Positions 43,472 through 51,800 of a stretch of 64,000 nucleotides of DNA are shown piece after piece (the first letter of the stretch is position 1; every line of letters starts with the position of its first letter). The translations under genes and the position numbers were made by a program. The stretch is taken from contig NZ_CP098514.1 in NCBI RefSeq assembly GCF_023703775.1, positions 1,550,001-1,614,000 of the forward strand. The letters are read 5' to 3'. This DNA is from Haloplanus sp. GDY1 (GTDB lineage: Archaea > Halobacteriota > Halobacteria > Halobacteriales > Haloferacaceae). The notes below the pieces were generated by a model. It ran no database searches, was not told the origin of the DNA, and saw only the letters and a program-made list of their open reading frames with translations.

Positions 43472-44653
43472 CTACTCTACGTCGACCGTCCCCGTCCGGT
43501 CGGGGTGGCCACGGGCGAATCGATCCCCGGTCGAGCTGTTGAACAGGTAGAGCGTCGGCACTTCCGGAAGGATCGTCGCGTGGTCGCCCTCCGGAATCAC
43601 CTCTTCGACGGGGACGACGGACCGCATCTCTCCCTGCGGCCCTTCGAGGTACATGTGGACCTCGTCACCGAGCGGTTCGTGGAGGTCGACTGTCGTCTGG
43701 ATCCCCGCGGCGTCCGCATCCGGCACCGCCTCGACTTTCCGCGGCCGGAAGCCGAGTTTGACGTCGTCGGCCGCCTTCTCGGGGAGATACTCGCCGACGT
43801 CGAAGGAGAGCGTCGGCCCGTCCTCGACATCGACGACGGCGCGGTCCTCGTCGATGTCGACGACGGAGGCGTCGAGCAGGTTGATCTCCGGCGAGCCGAT
43901 GAACTGGGCGACGAACGTGTTGTTGGGGACCCGGTAGACGTTCTCCGGGTGTCCCACCTGCTCGATCTGCCCGTCGTTCATCACGGCGATCTTGTCCGAC
44001 ATCGTCATCGCCTCCTCCTGGTCGTGGGTGACGTAGACGATGGTGGCGTTGAGCTCCTTGTGGATCCGGCTGAGCTCCTTGCGCATCTCGCGTTTGAGCT
44101 TCGCGTCGAGGTCGCTCATCGGCTCGTCCATCAGGAAGGCGACCGGTTCGCGGACGATGGCACGGCTGATGGCGATGCGCTGCTGTTGCCCGCCGGAGAG
44201 CTCCCCCGGATACTTGTCGAGCAGCCCGTCGATCTGGACGATTTCGGCGGCGGTTTCGACCCGTTCGTTCCGCTGCTCGCGGGACATGCCGGCCAGTTTG
44301 AGCGGGTATTCGATGTTCTCCCGGGCCGTCATGTGGGGGTACAGCGCGATCCGCTGGAACACCATCGCGAGGTCGCGATCCTGGGGGGAGGTGTCGATGG
44401 CCTCCTCGCCCTCCAGGTAGAGGGTACCCTCCGTGGCCGTTTCGAGGCCGGCGATGCAGCGGAGCGTCGTCGTCTTTCCGCACCCACTCGGGCCGACGAG
44501 GGTGACGAAGTCGCCCTCCTTGATGTCGAGGTCGACGCCGTCGACCGCCACCTCGATGCCCGAGGGGATGTCGAACTCCTTGCGGAGGCCCTGGAGTGAG
44601 ATCTGTGTCTTCTCGTCTTGGTACGAACTGCTGTCCGATTCTGTTTTAGCCAT
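43472..44653 (-). CDS. Carbohydrate ABC transporter ATP-binding protein (MalK/UgpC type)
   Basis: A 393-residue ATPase. The Walker A is GPSGCGKTTT, the Q loop VFQRIALYPHMT, the ABC signature LSGGQQQRIAISRAI, the Walker B VAFLMDEPMSDLD, and the switch His THDQEEAMTM. Residues ~255-393 form the OB/TOBE domain found in CUT1 sugar importers (VGEYLPEKAADDVKLGFRP). It is the last gene of the importer operon, starting 2 bases after the second permease stop. The N-terminus has about 17 polar residues before the first strand. Confidence 0.93.
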   Translation of the reverse strand: MAKTESDSSSYQDEKTQISLQGLRKEFDIPSGIEVAVDGVDLDIKEGDFVTLVGPSGCGKTTTLRCIAGLETATEGTLYLEGEEAIDTSPQDRDLAMVFQRIALYPHMTARENIEYPLKLAGMSREQRNERVETAAEIVQIDGLLDKYPGELSGGQQQRIAISRAIVREPVAFLMDEPMSDLDAKLKREMRKELSRIHKELNATIVYVTHDQEEAMTMSDKIAVMNDGQIEQVGHPENVYRVPNNTFVAQFIGSPEINLLDASVVDIDEDRAVVDVEDGPTLSFDVGEYLPEKAADDVKLGFRPRKVEAVPDADAAGIQTTVDLHEPLGDEVHMYLEGPQGEMRSVVPVEEVIPEGDHATILPEVPTLYLFNSSTGDRFARGHPDRTGTVDVE

Positions 44654-44655
44654 TG

Positions 44656-45552
44656 TTAGAGTCCTCCTGTGCGGAAGCCTTCGAGGATGCTTTCCTGCAA
44701 CTTGTACACCAACAGGAACGGCGGGATCGACATCAGCGTCGAGGCCGCCATGATCTGCCCCCAGTAGACGTAGTTCTGCTGGACGAACGTCTGGACTGCG
44801 GGCGGGAGCGTCTGCATCGAACTGTCCGGGAGCAGGATCGTCGCCATCGTGAAGTCGTTCCAACTAACCGCGAACGTGAAGATGGCGACGGCGACCATCC
44901 CGGGTTTCGCCATGGGGATCGCCACGTCCTTGAACGAGTGGAACTGTGACGCCCCGTTCATCCACGCCGCCTCCTCGTACGCGATCGGGACGGTCTGGAA
45001 GAACTTCCACATCATCCACATCCCGAACGGCAACGAGATGGCGATGTGGGCGACGCTGATCCCGATGTAACTGTTCAGCAGTCCGATCTGCCGCCAGATC
45101 TGGTACTGCGGGAACGCCAGCAGGATCGGCGGGAACATGTAACTGAACAGGATGAGCCGGGCGAAGTTCTTCCGGCCGCGGAACTGAACCCGGGTCAGGC
45201 CGTAGCCCGCCAGCGTGGACGCACCCACGGTCGAGACGATGGCGATGATGGCCACGAGAACGCTGTTGAAGTACCAGCGCTCGAAGTTACGGTCCGCGAA
45301 GACGCTGATGTACGCGTCGATCTGGAGTGCGGCGATGACCTGCGTCGGGAACCACGTCGGCGTCTGCACGATGTGGTCGTACGGCTGGATGGAGGCCACC
45401 AGCATCCAGTACATCGGGAACATCATCACGGCACACGTCAGGATGACGACGAGGTACAGCGCCGCCTTCCTGACCTGCAGGCGCTCCTGATAGGGGAGGA
45501 TGCCCCCGACGAACGACTGGATCCGGTTCGAGACCCTGTCGGTGAACACCAT
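44656..45552 (-). CDS. Carbohydrate ABC transporter permease, MalG/UgpE type
   Basis: A 298-residue permease with six membrane helices. The cytoplasmic EAA loop is YEEAAWMNGASQFHSFKDVAIPMAKPG, which docks with the ATPase. The arrangement of a longer extracytoplasmic loop after helix 1 (IQPYDHIVQTPTWFPTQVIAAL) is typical of MalG-like CUT1 subunits. Its start codon overlaps the stop of the first permease by one base (TGATG), implying translational coupling. Confidence 0.92.
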   Translation of the reverse strand: MVFTDRVSNRIQSFVGGILPYQERLQVRKAALYLVVILTCAVMMFPMYWMLVASIQPYDHIVQTPTWFPTQVIAALQIDAYISVFADRNFERWYFNSVLVAIIAIVSTVGASTLAGYGLTRVQFRGRKNFARLILFSYMFPPILLAFPQYQIWRQIGLLNSYIGISVAHIAISLPFGMWMMWKFFQTVPIAYEEAAWMNGASQFHSFKDVAIPMAKPGMVAVAIFTFAVSWNDFTMATILLPDSSMQTLPPAVQTFVQQNYVYWGQIMAASTLMSIPPFLLVYKLQESILEGFRTGGL

Positions 45553-46508
45553 CAGCGACCCACCTCCTCGGCGGGGTTGAAGCCGACGAAGTAGACGATG
45601 GCACCGATGCCGAGGAAGCCGAACAGCGTCCCGGCGATGGCGCCGGCCTGTCCGAGCCGGAAGTTGAGGAACGCCATCTCGAAGATGTAGATCGGAAGCG
45701 TCGTCGTCGCCTGCCCCGGACCACCGGTGGTCATGATGTAGATGATGTCGAACTTGTTGAACATCCAGATGCCACGCAGCAGCAGCGTGAGCAGAATGAC
45801 GCCCTTGATCTGCGGGAACGTGATATCACGGAACTTCCGGAGCGGTCCGGCTCCGTTCATCGTCGCCGCCTCGTAGAACTCGTTGGGGATCGACTGCAGT
45901 CGGGCCAGCACCATGATCGTGATGAAGATCGCGAACTTCCAGGAGTTCGCCACGATCAGGGTCGGGAGCGCGATCCGCCCCTCCGTCAGCCAGCCGATTG
46001 GCTGATTGATGAGCCCGATGTCGATGAGGAAGACGTTGATGATGCCGTAGTTGCCGTTGAGCATCAGCCGGAACACCATCCCGACCACCACGGTCGGAAT
46101 GAGGTAGGGCAGGAAGATCATCGCCCGCGCGAGGACGACGCCCCGGAACTCCCGCGAGAGCATCAGCGCCGTCCCGACGCCCACGACGAGCTGGACCGCG
46201 ACCGAGCCGAAGCCGAAGGACACGCTACGCCAGAACGCGTCCCAGTACGCCGGACTGTTTATGACCTCCACGTAGTTCTGAGTGCCCACCCACGTCCACG
46301 TCGGCGAGAGGGCTCCCGCGTCGTAGAGACTGAGATTGAGTGCCCACAGGATCGGCAGGAACGACGCGAAGAGCATCAGCAGCGTGGCTGGACCGACGGT
46401 CAACCCGATGAGGGCCTTCTTGTCCTCGAAGAGGGTTTCGAGCAGCCCACCCCAGGATTTTTTCGGTATTCTGAACCAGTTATTAACGGTGTCTTGTAGT
46501 GTACTCAT
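45552..46508 (-). CDS. Carbohydrate ABC transporter permease, MalF/UgpA type
   Basis: A 318-residue permease with six to seven membrane helices and an N-terminal cytoplasmic stretch of about 35 residues. The EAA motif is EFYEAATMNGAGPLRKFRDITFPQIKG. LSLYDAGALSPTWTWVGTQNYVEV is the usual MalF/UgpA first periplasmic region. Its mRNA start is preceded by a CACACACACACA tract. Separated from the binding-protein gene by 109 bases that contain a stem-loop. Confidence 0.92.
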   Translation of the reverse strand: MSTLQDTVNNWFRIPKKSWGGLLETLFEDKKALIGLTVGPATLLMLFASFLPILWALNLSLYDAGALSPTWTWVGTQNYVEVINSPAYWDAFWRSVSFGFGSVAVQLVVGVGTALMLSREFRGVVLARAMIFLPYLIPTVVVGMVFRLMLNGNYGIINVFLIDIGLINQPIGWLTEGRIALPTLIVANSWKFAIFITIMVLARLQSIPNEFYEAATMNGAGPLRKFRDITFPQIKGVILLTLLLRGIWMFNKFDIIYIMTTGGPGQATTTLPIYIFEMAFLNFRLGQAGAIAGTLFGFLGIGAIVYFVGFNPAEEVGR

Positions 46509-46512
46509 GCTT

Positions 46513-46524
46513 TGTGTGTGTGTG
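46513..46524 (-). repeat. (CA)6 dinucleotide repeat just before the permease start
   Basis: Six CA units on the coding strand, ending 4 bases before the ATG of the first permease. Unstructured CA-rich leaders can aid translation, and dinucleotide runs are prone to slippage. Confidence 0.6.
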
Positions 46525-46559
46525 GTTATCGGACACGTGGAGTTGATTGGCTATATGCA

Positions 46560-46591
46560 CAATAAAAATTTATGGTAACGGTTCGGTCACC
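46560..46591 (-). terminator. Stem-loop with U-rich flank between binding-protein and permease genes
   Basis: On the minus strand GGTGAC-CGAACC-GTTACC (46574-46591) forms a 6-bp stem including one G-U pair, followed by ATAAATTTTTATT. This may cause partial termination or 3'-end processing, giving more binding protein than permease, a usual feature of ABC import operons. Confidence 0.45.
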
Positions 46592-46617
46592 GTGTGGGAG
46601 ACAGATGGGGGCCTGCC

Positions 46618-48123
46618 TCACAGGGCGCCTTGCATCTTCGAGACCGCAGCCTGGATGGCGTCGTCGATGGAGGCGTCCTGGTTGACGTACTGGTACGTCA
46701 TGTTCCCGAGGCCGAAGGTCGTGAAGGCCGAGGAGGCCTCGTAGTTCGGCGGGTTGGTCTCCGCGGCGATGGGCTGGCCCTTCGGGATCTGGTCGAGGTA
46801 GAACTGGAGCTGCTCCTCGGTCATGGACTCGTTGACCAGCGGGATGTCCCACATCGGGTGGGACGGGTCGCGACGGGCCTCGCTCAGCGGCGCGTTGTGC
46901 ACCGGCGCCATCTGGTAGAACTCCGTGAGGAGGTCGTCGTCCATCATGATCATCGAGACGTACTCCTTGGCGGCCTCCGTCGCCTGGCCACCGGACATGA
47001 TGCCCCATCCGGAGGGGAACGTGTAGTCGATGGCGTTGTCGGCGTCGGGGTTGTTGGGGTAGGGGCCGGGGGTGACCTCCTTCGCCCAGGAGCGGCCGCG
47101 CCTGTGTGCCTGTATCTGCGGGCGCGCACCGCCGTAGAAGCTCTCGCCGACGTCGCCGTTGGCGAAGGCGTCCGTCGTCTCGGTCCAGCTCCAGTTGGCC
47201 GTGTCCGCGGAGTACTGGTAGTTGGACTTCAGGGTATCGAGGGCCGTCTGGATCTCCTCGGTGTAGTCGGGGAGGGCGACCTCGATCTCCTCGTTACTGT
47301 CGCTCGCCCACTGGGTGGTCCGCGCGCCGTTCGCCCAGATGTGACAGAGCGTCGTGTTGGTCCCGAGGAACGTCGCCCCGGTGGCGATGGCTCCGCCGGC
47401 CATGTCGTCCCGTGCCTCGTCGACGGTCTGCATGAACTCGCCCCACTCATCGTAGGTGGTCGGCATCCCGAGAGGGCTGGAGCCCTCGAAGCCGACCTCG
47501 TTCGCGACGTCGCCGCGGTACCACCGAACGTTCGGGGCACAGAACGCCGGGAACCACCGGTCAGCGCCGTTGTACTTGATCCGGTACTGGCTCGGGAAGT
47601 TGCTCTTGTTCTGGAACTCGTCGACCACGTCGGTGACGTCCGCCAGCAGGTTCTGGGTGACGTACTGACCGACGTTGAACTCCTCGAGGTTGATGACGTC
47701 CGGGGGATCGCCCGCCTGGAGCAGCTGGGCGATGCGTTTGTTGTACCCCGTGTCCCACGCGTAGGTGACGTTGACCGACGTCCCGCTCTGTTCCTCGTAC
47801 TGGCTCGCCGTCTTGTTCCAGAACTCCTTGAACGTCGGCGACTGCTCCATCGAAATGTAGTGGACGGTCTCGCTTGTCGAGGAGCCGCCACCGCTGCTGC
47901 CGCCGTCGTCGTTACCTTCACCGCCGCCGCCACCGCCACCGCCACCGCCGCCGCCGCCACCGCCGCCACCGCCGCCGCCGGAACATCCGGCGAGCATCGT
48001 GGCGCCGCCTGCGGCCGCGGCTGATACCCCTTTCAGGAAGTCCCGACGCTCGGGATCCTCTTCCTCGGGGCTTGGTTCCGGACTGTTCATCGCGTCGTCT
48101 ACCGAATCTGGCTGGTCTGTCAT
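46618..48123 (-). CDS. ABC transporter substrate-binding lipoprotein (family 1, carbohydrate)
   Basis: A 501-residue exported binding protein. An acidic stretch of 26 residues precedes a Tat motif ERRDFLKGVSAAAAGG and a lipobox LAGC (Cys near 47), so it is lipid-anchored outside the cell. A run of 20 glycines follows as a linker, then Ser/Gly. The remaining ~420 residues have the family 1 periplasmic-binding pattern (FKEFWNKTASQYEEQSGTSVNVTY, PDVINLEEFNVGQYV, FPSGWGIMSGGQATEAAKEYV). The ligand is probably a sugar or sugar acid, judging from the CUT1 permeases and nearby catabolic genes. It is the first gene of the importer operon. Confidence 0.92.
   Translation of the reverse strand: MTDQPDSVDDAMNSPEPSPEEEDPERRDFLKGVSAAAAGGATMLAGCSGGGGGGGGGGGGGGGGGGGGEGNDDGGSSGGGSSTSETVHYISMEQSPTFKEFWNKTASQYEEQSGTSVNVTYAWDTGYNKRIAQLLQAGDPPDVINLEEFNVGQYVTQNLLADVTDVVDEFQNKSNFPSQYRIKYNGADRWFPAFCAPNVRWYRGDVANEVGFEGSSPLGMPTTYDEWGEFMQTVDEARDDMAGGAIATGATFLGTNTTLCHIWANGARTTQWASDSNEEIEVALPDYTEEIQTALDTLKSNYQYSADTANWSWTETTDAFANGDVGESFYGGARPQIQAHRRGRSWAKEVTPGPYPNNPDADNAIDYTFPSGWGIMSGGQATEAAKEYVSMIMMDDDLLTEFYQMAPVHNAPLSEARRDPSHPMWDIPLVNESMTEEQLQFYLDQIPKGQPIAAETNPPNYEASSAFTTFGLGNMTYQYVNQDASIDDAIQAAVSKMQGAL
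47920..47979 (-). repeat. GGC/GGT trinucleotide run coding 20 consecutive glycines
   Basis: Twenty glycine codons of only two types (GGC and GGT) immediately after the lipobox Cys-Ser. The plus strand shows ACC/GCC units. The tract is a microsatellite likely to change length by slippage without shifting frame. Confidence 0.9.
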
Positions 48124-48193
48124 GGATATTCTCGCTCGTGTGACTCCCGTTTGTGCCAGGCCTTCACACTTCGGGACAACGATAGGGAGGTTC

Positions 48194-48208
48194 TTATAAA
48201 AATATAAC
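48194..48208 (-). promoter_or_regulatory. TATA region of the ABC importer operon
   Basis: The minus strand reads GTTATATTTTTATAA, a strong A+T block about 75 bases before the ATG at 48123. The mRNA would then have a leader of about 45 bases, unlike most genes nearby. A TGTG-N9-CACA dyad near 48150-48168 lies in that leader and could be a regulatory site. Confidence 0.5.
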
Positions 48209-48284
48209 TATTATTTTAGTGTGCGATATATACTGATAAAACGAGACGTATAAAGGACTCGCCGCGCGGGGCGGCGACCTGCCG

Positions 48285-48701
48285 TCACTTCTCGAGGTCC
48301 GCCGGGTTCCCGTCCTCGTCGACCGTGTACGTGTCGCCGTTGAGCACCGCGGGCGAGTGGACGAACATCGCGCGGAACGGCCCGTCGCGGTCCTCGGGGT
48401 TCCGCGGGTAGTGGGGCACCCCCGGCGGGATGAACACGAGGTGGTCGTCGGCGTGACAGGGGACGGGGTCGCCGTCGACGACGATCTCGCCCTCGCCGTC
48501 GAGTCCGTAGAACGTCTCCCCGCTGTACCGGTGGACGTGCGGCGTGACCGACTCCCCCGGATCGACGGTGATGATCCCCTGATCGAACATCTGGGTGTCG
48601 CCCTGATCGACGTTCATCAGGAACTGGATGTCGATGCCCAGACGGTCCCGGACCGCCGGTTCGTCGACGTCGTAGAGGTGATACGGCTGTGAGTGATCCA
48701 T
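48285..48701 (-). CDS. Cupin-domain protein
   Basis: A 138-residue single-domain cupin. Motif 1 is VTPHVHRYSGETFYGLDGEGEIVV with the HxH...E metal ligands, motif 2 is VFIPPGVPHYPRNP with the fourth His. Small cupins of this kind are often sugar isomerases, lyases or dioxygenases, or non-enzymatic sensors. In this setting a sugar or sugar-acid isomerase is plausible. The minus-strand element AGTTATTAAC (48733-48742) is its TATA box, about 36 bases from the start. Confidence 0.85.
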   Translation of the reverse strand: MDHSQPYHLYDVDEPAVRDRLGIDIQFLMNVDQGDTQMFDQGIITVDPGESVTPHVHRYSGETFYGLDGEGEIVVDGDPVPCHADDHLVFIPPGVPHYPRNPEDRDGPFRAMFVHSPAVLNGDTYTVDEDGNPADLEK

Positions 48702-48732
48702 AGCTCCGACCCCCGGTTACGGACGCAGGAAG

Positions 48733-48742
48733 TTAATAACTA
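48733..48742 (-). promoter_or_regulatory. TATA box of the cupin gene
   Basis: The minus strand reads GTTATTAACT and lies next to a 10-bp perfect palindrome TAACTAGTTA (48737-48746) that overlaps it. A repressor bound there would occlude TBP. Confidence 0.45.
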
Positions 48743-48792
48743 GTTAATTTCCGCGTCTCACAGGTAGAAATTCCATCCGTCACCCGGGCCGA

Positions 48793-50031
48793 TCACTGGA
48801 GTCGGAGCCAGCAGAGACACACCGTGCTGACGAGGAAAAACGGAAGGAGGGCGGCGAACGCGAGTTCGTAGTCGAACGCCTGGGCGACCGACCCGATGTA
48901 CGTCGGCCCCAGGCTTCCGAGGAAGATGAGCAGCGTCCGGGCACCCCCGTAGTCGCCGCCCATGCTCGCGTCGGGAAAGAGGCCCATGAGATACGCGTTG
49001 ACGACGGGCGGGAAGCCGGTGATCCCCACCGCGAGCAGCCCCAGGCCGGCCACGAGCGGGACGGTCGACTGCGCGACGAACAGGACGAGCAGCCCCGCCA
49101 TCCCGAGCAGCGCCGCGCCGATCGCGACCGTGAGGTGTCGCATTCGGTCCCCGAGATAGCCCGCCACGATCCGCACGACCGCGCCCACCAGGAAGAACCC
49201 GATGAAGGCGTTGTTCGCGAACGTCTGCGAGTAGCCCTTTCCGAACCGGAGAAACGCCGGGAGAAAGCCCAGGATCCCCTGAAAGATGAAGCTGTACATG
49301 ACGTAGGCCACGATGGCCCAGCGGACCAGGGGGTTCCCCAGGATCCGCGCGACGGTCTCCCGGAGGTTCAGTTCGCACGCGCCGAGGTCGAGGTCGTAGT
49401 CGCCCCGGTGTCCGACGTGCAGCGTCGCGGCGACGAGGACGAGGACGGCGACGACCGGCGCGAACGAGACGTGCCACGTCGTCGGCACCGTGATACCGGC
49501 GAAGCGCCACGTCGCCACCGCGAGGACGAGGGTCGCGAGCGCGCCGGAGAGCGACGTCCCCACGTCGATGGCGGACGTGTAGAGGCCGAACGCCTGCCCC
49601 CGCCGCGCCTCGAACAGGTCCGCGAGCTGTGCGTACGAGGACGGGGTGAACAGCCCCGCACCGAGACCCATCACCACGAGTCCGAACACGAACCCGACGT
49701 ACGTCGTGACCCCCGTGAGGATCACGAAGCCGGTCGACAGGATCGCTATCGAGCCCACCAGCACCGTCTTGTACGACAGCTGATCAGACAGCAGCCCCCC
49801 GGGATACTGCGTGATGGCGATGGACGCCCACATGACGGTGAGCGCGATCCCCGCCTCCGAGGACGTGATGCCCAGCGTCTCGATGATGGCGGGCAGGAGC
49901 GGCCCGAAGATGTTTCGCCCGACGAAGGCGGCGACCGTTCCCGCGAGGATCAACAGCAGGATCCGCCCGGGATAGCCCGTCAGGAGCGGTTCGGTGGTGG
50001 CGTCCGCGTTCGTGGCCGAGTGCTCTGTCAT
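48793..50031 (-). CDS. Major facilitator superfamily transporter
   Basis: A 412-residue protein with twelve predicted helices. The N-terminal half has FVGRNIFGPLLPAIIETLGITSSEAGIALTVMWASIAITQYPGGLLSDQLSYKTVLVGS, where GGLLSDQLSYK is the MFS loop 2-3 motif. A matching weaker motif (VAGYLGDRMRHLT) lies between helices 8 and 9. It may be a second uptake route for the compound handled by this cluster, or an exporter of by-products. The substrate cannot be told. Confidence 0.9.
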   Translation of the reverse strand: MTEHSATNADATTEPLLTGYPGRILLLILAGTVAAFVGRNIFGPLLPAIIETLGITSSEAGIALTVMWASIAITQYPGGLLSDQLSYKTVLVGSIAILSTGFVILTGVTTYVGFVFGLVVMGLGAGLFTPSSYAQLADLFEARRGQAFGLYTSAIDVGTSLSGALATLVLAVATWRFAGITVPTTWHVSFAPVVAVLVLVAATLHVGHRGDYDLDLGACELNLRETVARILGNPLVRWAIVAYVMYSFIFQGILGFLPAFLRFGKGYSQTFANNAFIGFFLVGAVVRIVAGYLGDRMRHLTVAIGAALLGMAGLLVLFVAQSTVPLVAGLGLLAVGITGFPPVVNAYLMGLFPDASMGGDYGGARTLLIFLGSLGPTYIGSVAQAFDYELAFAALLPFFLVSTVCLCWLRLQ

Positions 50032-50109
50032 TCTTGATGGCGTCGTGGGTGGTGGTATCGGGGCGAGCGGTGCGTTCGATATCGGCGTCGAAAATCGACT
50101 GCCGGCGGG

Positions 50110-51732
50110 TTAAGCGTCCTCGGGGCCCCACATGTCTTCGGTCGCCGGGGCGTGCTCCTGGAGTTCGGTCTCGTCACCGCCCGTCCGCGGGAGGATGGCG
50201 TCGGTGCGCAGCACCGACACCGTGAACTCGGTCGCGGTGTCGAGGGCGAGCCGTTTGCTGCCGATGGGCTCGATGATGCCGGTCTCGTAGGCGGACGTGA
50301 GGCCGCCGGTGTCGACGTCGAGCGCGGCGTCCCGGTCGCCGGCCCCGTGTTCGCTGCGTAGACGCGGGAGCACGTCGAGCGGGTCGTACCCCGAGTTCCG
50401 GATCAACTGCGCGACCGGCGCCTCCAGCGCCTCGGCGAACGCCTCGACCGCCAGCCGTTCCTTCCCGGAGGTCTCGGACGCCAACTCCCCGACACCGCGG
50501 GCCGCGACGAGTTCCGCGGCCCCGCCGCCGGGGATGGCGCGCGGGTCGTCGGAGGCCGATGCGAGCGTCCCGATGCCCTGCTTGAGGATGCGCTTGGTCA
50601 GGTCGCCGCCGGTCGCCGTCCCCGCGTTGACGAGAACCGAGACGAGGTCGGTGTCCGGGCAGTCGGCGAACAGCACGCCCTTGATCGACCCCGATCCGAG
50701 GTCCGTCACCGTCACCCGACCCGAGTGGCCGAGCGTCGCGTCCGCGACACCGTCCGGCGTGACGACGTCGCCGCCGACCGCCGCGTGGACGCGGTCGAAC
50801 TTCTCGTCTTTGAGCTCGTGGAAGACGAGGATCCCGGCGTCCGCGAGGGTGGCGAGGGGGCCGCCGTCGAGGTGGCCCGAACAGACGACCACGTCGGCGC
50901 CGCTGTCACACACCGCCCGGAGGGCGTCCTCGTAGTAGCCGTCGCGGGATTCGCGGACGGCGTCCGCGGCCTCCGGACTGGAGACGTCGACGCCGTCGAC
51001 CGAGAGGAGGTCGTCCGTGTCCGGGCGGGTGACCGGGTCGGACAGCATGAGGACGTCCGCGTCGACGACGTCCCGCGGCATCCCGTCGTGGGGGACGTCG
51101 CTCCGCAGGATGGCGCCCTGAACCACCCGCGACTGGTCGATGCCGAGGCGGATGTCCTGCTCGAAATGCACCTTGTCGAGCGAGACGTCGGGGGCCAGCA
51201 CGCCGGCGGCGTCGAGCGAGACCTGCCGGAGGTGGTCGATCTGCGAGTCGACGAACCGACCGTTGATCGCGGTGGTGACGAGCGCGTATCGCTCCCGGTC
51301 GGTCAGTTCCAGCGGCACCGCGACGTCGTCGAGGGCCTCGACGGCGGCCGCCGCCGCCCGTTCGTACCCTCGCGCGATCGTGACCGGCGAGACGCCGTCC
51401 TCGACGAGGGTCTCGGCCTCGTCGATCAGCGCCGTGGCGAGCAGGACCGCGAACGTCGAGCCGTCGGGCAGTCGGTCGGCGTCGCCACACGCGTCGACGA
51501 GCATCCCCCCGACCGGGTCGCGGACGTCGAGTCGGTGGAGAATGTCGGACCCCTGGTTCGAGACGAAGCCGTCGCCGTGCGGGTCGATCATCAGTTTGTC
51601 CCGCCCGTGGGGCCCGTAGGTGGCGCGAACGATGTCGCCGAGCGCCCGGACGGCGTCGAACGCCGCCTGCTGGAAGTCGTCGCTCTCGAGACGTTCCGCG
51701 GACGAAATCCGACTCACCTCTCGTTCACTCAT
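50110..51732 (-). CDS. Divergent thermosome-like chaperonin (predicted ATPase-deficient)
   Basis: A 540-residue group II chaperonin homologue aligned over its whole length with the thermosome subunit at 21308-22969. The ATP site is altered: TITNDG is VSNQG (Asp replaced by Gln60), GDGTTT is PDGSTF (Asp90 kept), and the third catalytic Asp (GIQDAL) aligns without gaps to Gln385 (LKQGIG). PKGMDK is PHGRDK. The flexible GGM tail is missing; it ends EDMWGPEDA. PGGGAAELVAARG and EPIGSKRLALDTATEF are kept, so the fold is probably intact. The ATG at 51732 has a TATA box 29 bases upstream. Possible roles are a non-cycling ring member or a dedicated partner of a cluster enzyme. Confidence 0.85.
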   Translation of the reverse strand: MSEREVSRISSAERLESDDFQQAAFDAVRALGDIVRATYGPHGRDKLMIDPHGDGFVSNQGSDILHRLDVRDPVGGMLVDACGDADRLPDGSTFAVLLATALIDEAETLVEDGVSPVTIARGYERAAAAAVEALDDVAVPLELTDRERYALVTTAINGRFVDSQIDHLRQVSLDAAGVLAPDVSLDKVHFEQDIRLGIDQSRVVQGAILRSDVPHDGMPRDVVDADVLMLSDPVTRPDTDDLLSVDGVDVSSPEAADAVRESRDGYYEDALRAVCDSGADVVVCSGHLDGGPLATLADAGILVFHELKDEKFDRVHAAVGGDVVTPDGVADATLGHSGRVTVTDLGSGSIKGVLFADCPDTDLVSVLVNAGTATGGDLTKRILKQGIGTLASASDDPRAIPGGGAAELVAARGVGELASETSGKERLAVEAFAEALEAPVAQLIRNSGYDPLDVLPRLRSEHGAGDRDAALDVDTGGLTSAYETGIIEPIGSKRLALDTATEFTVSVLRTDAILPRTGGDETELQEHAPATEDMWGPEDA

Positions 51733-51755
51733 TGTCCCGTCCGACGACGCCGATC

Positions 51756-51766
51756 CTTTTGTATGT
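51756..51766 (-). promoter_or_regulatory. TATA box of the divergent chaperonin gene
   Basis: The minus strand reads ACATACAAAAG, centred about 29 bases before the ATG at 51732. Confidence 0.55.
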
Positions 51767-51800
51767 TCGGGGGTCGTCCCGGCTCGCCGACGCGACGGGC

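Noticed and set aside
43185-43550. A 121-residue open frame on the plus strand running into the ABC ATPase gene
   Set aside because: It overlaps the antisense of the ATPase 3' end and its residues look random; a nearby helical fragment in another frame is preceded by a stop.
47920-47979. A CRISPR or tandem intergenic repeat
   Set aside because: The run is in frame within the binding-protein gene and encodes polyglycine. No CRISPR-like spaced repeats were seen anywhere in the window.
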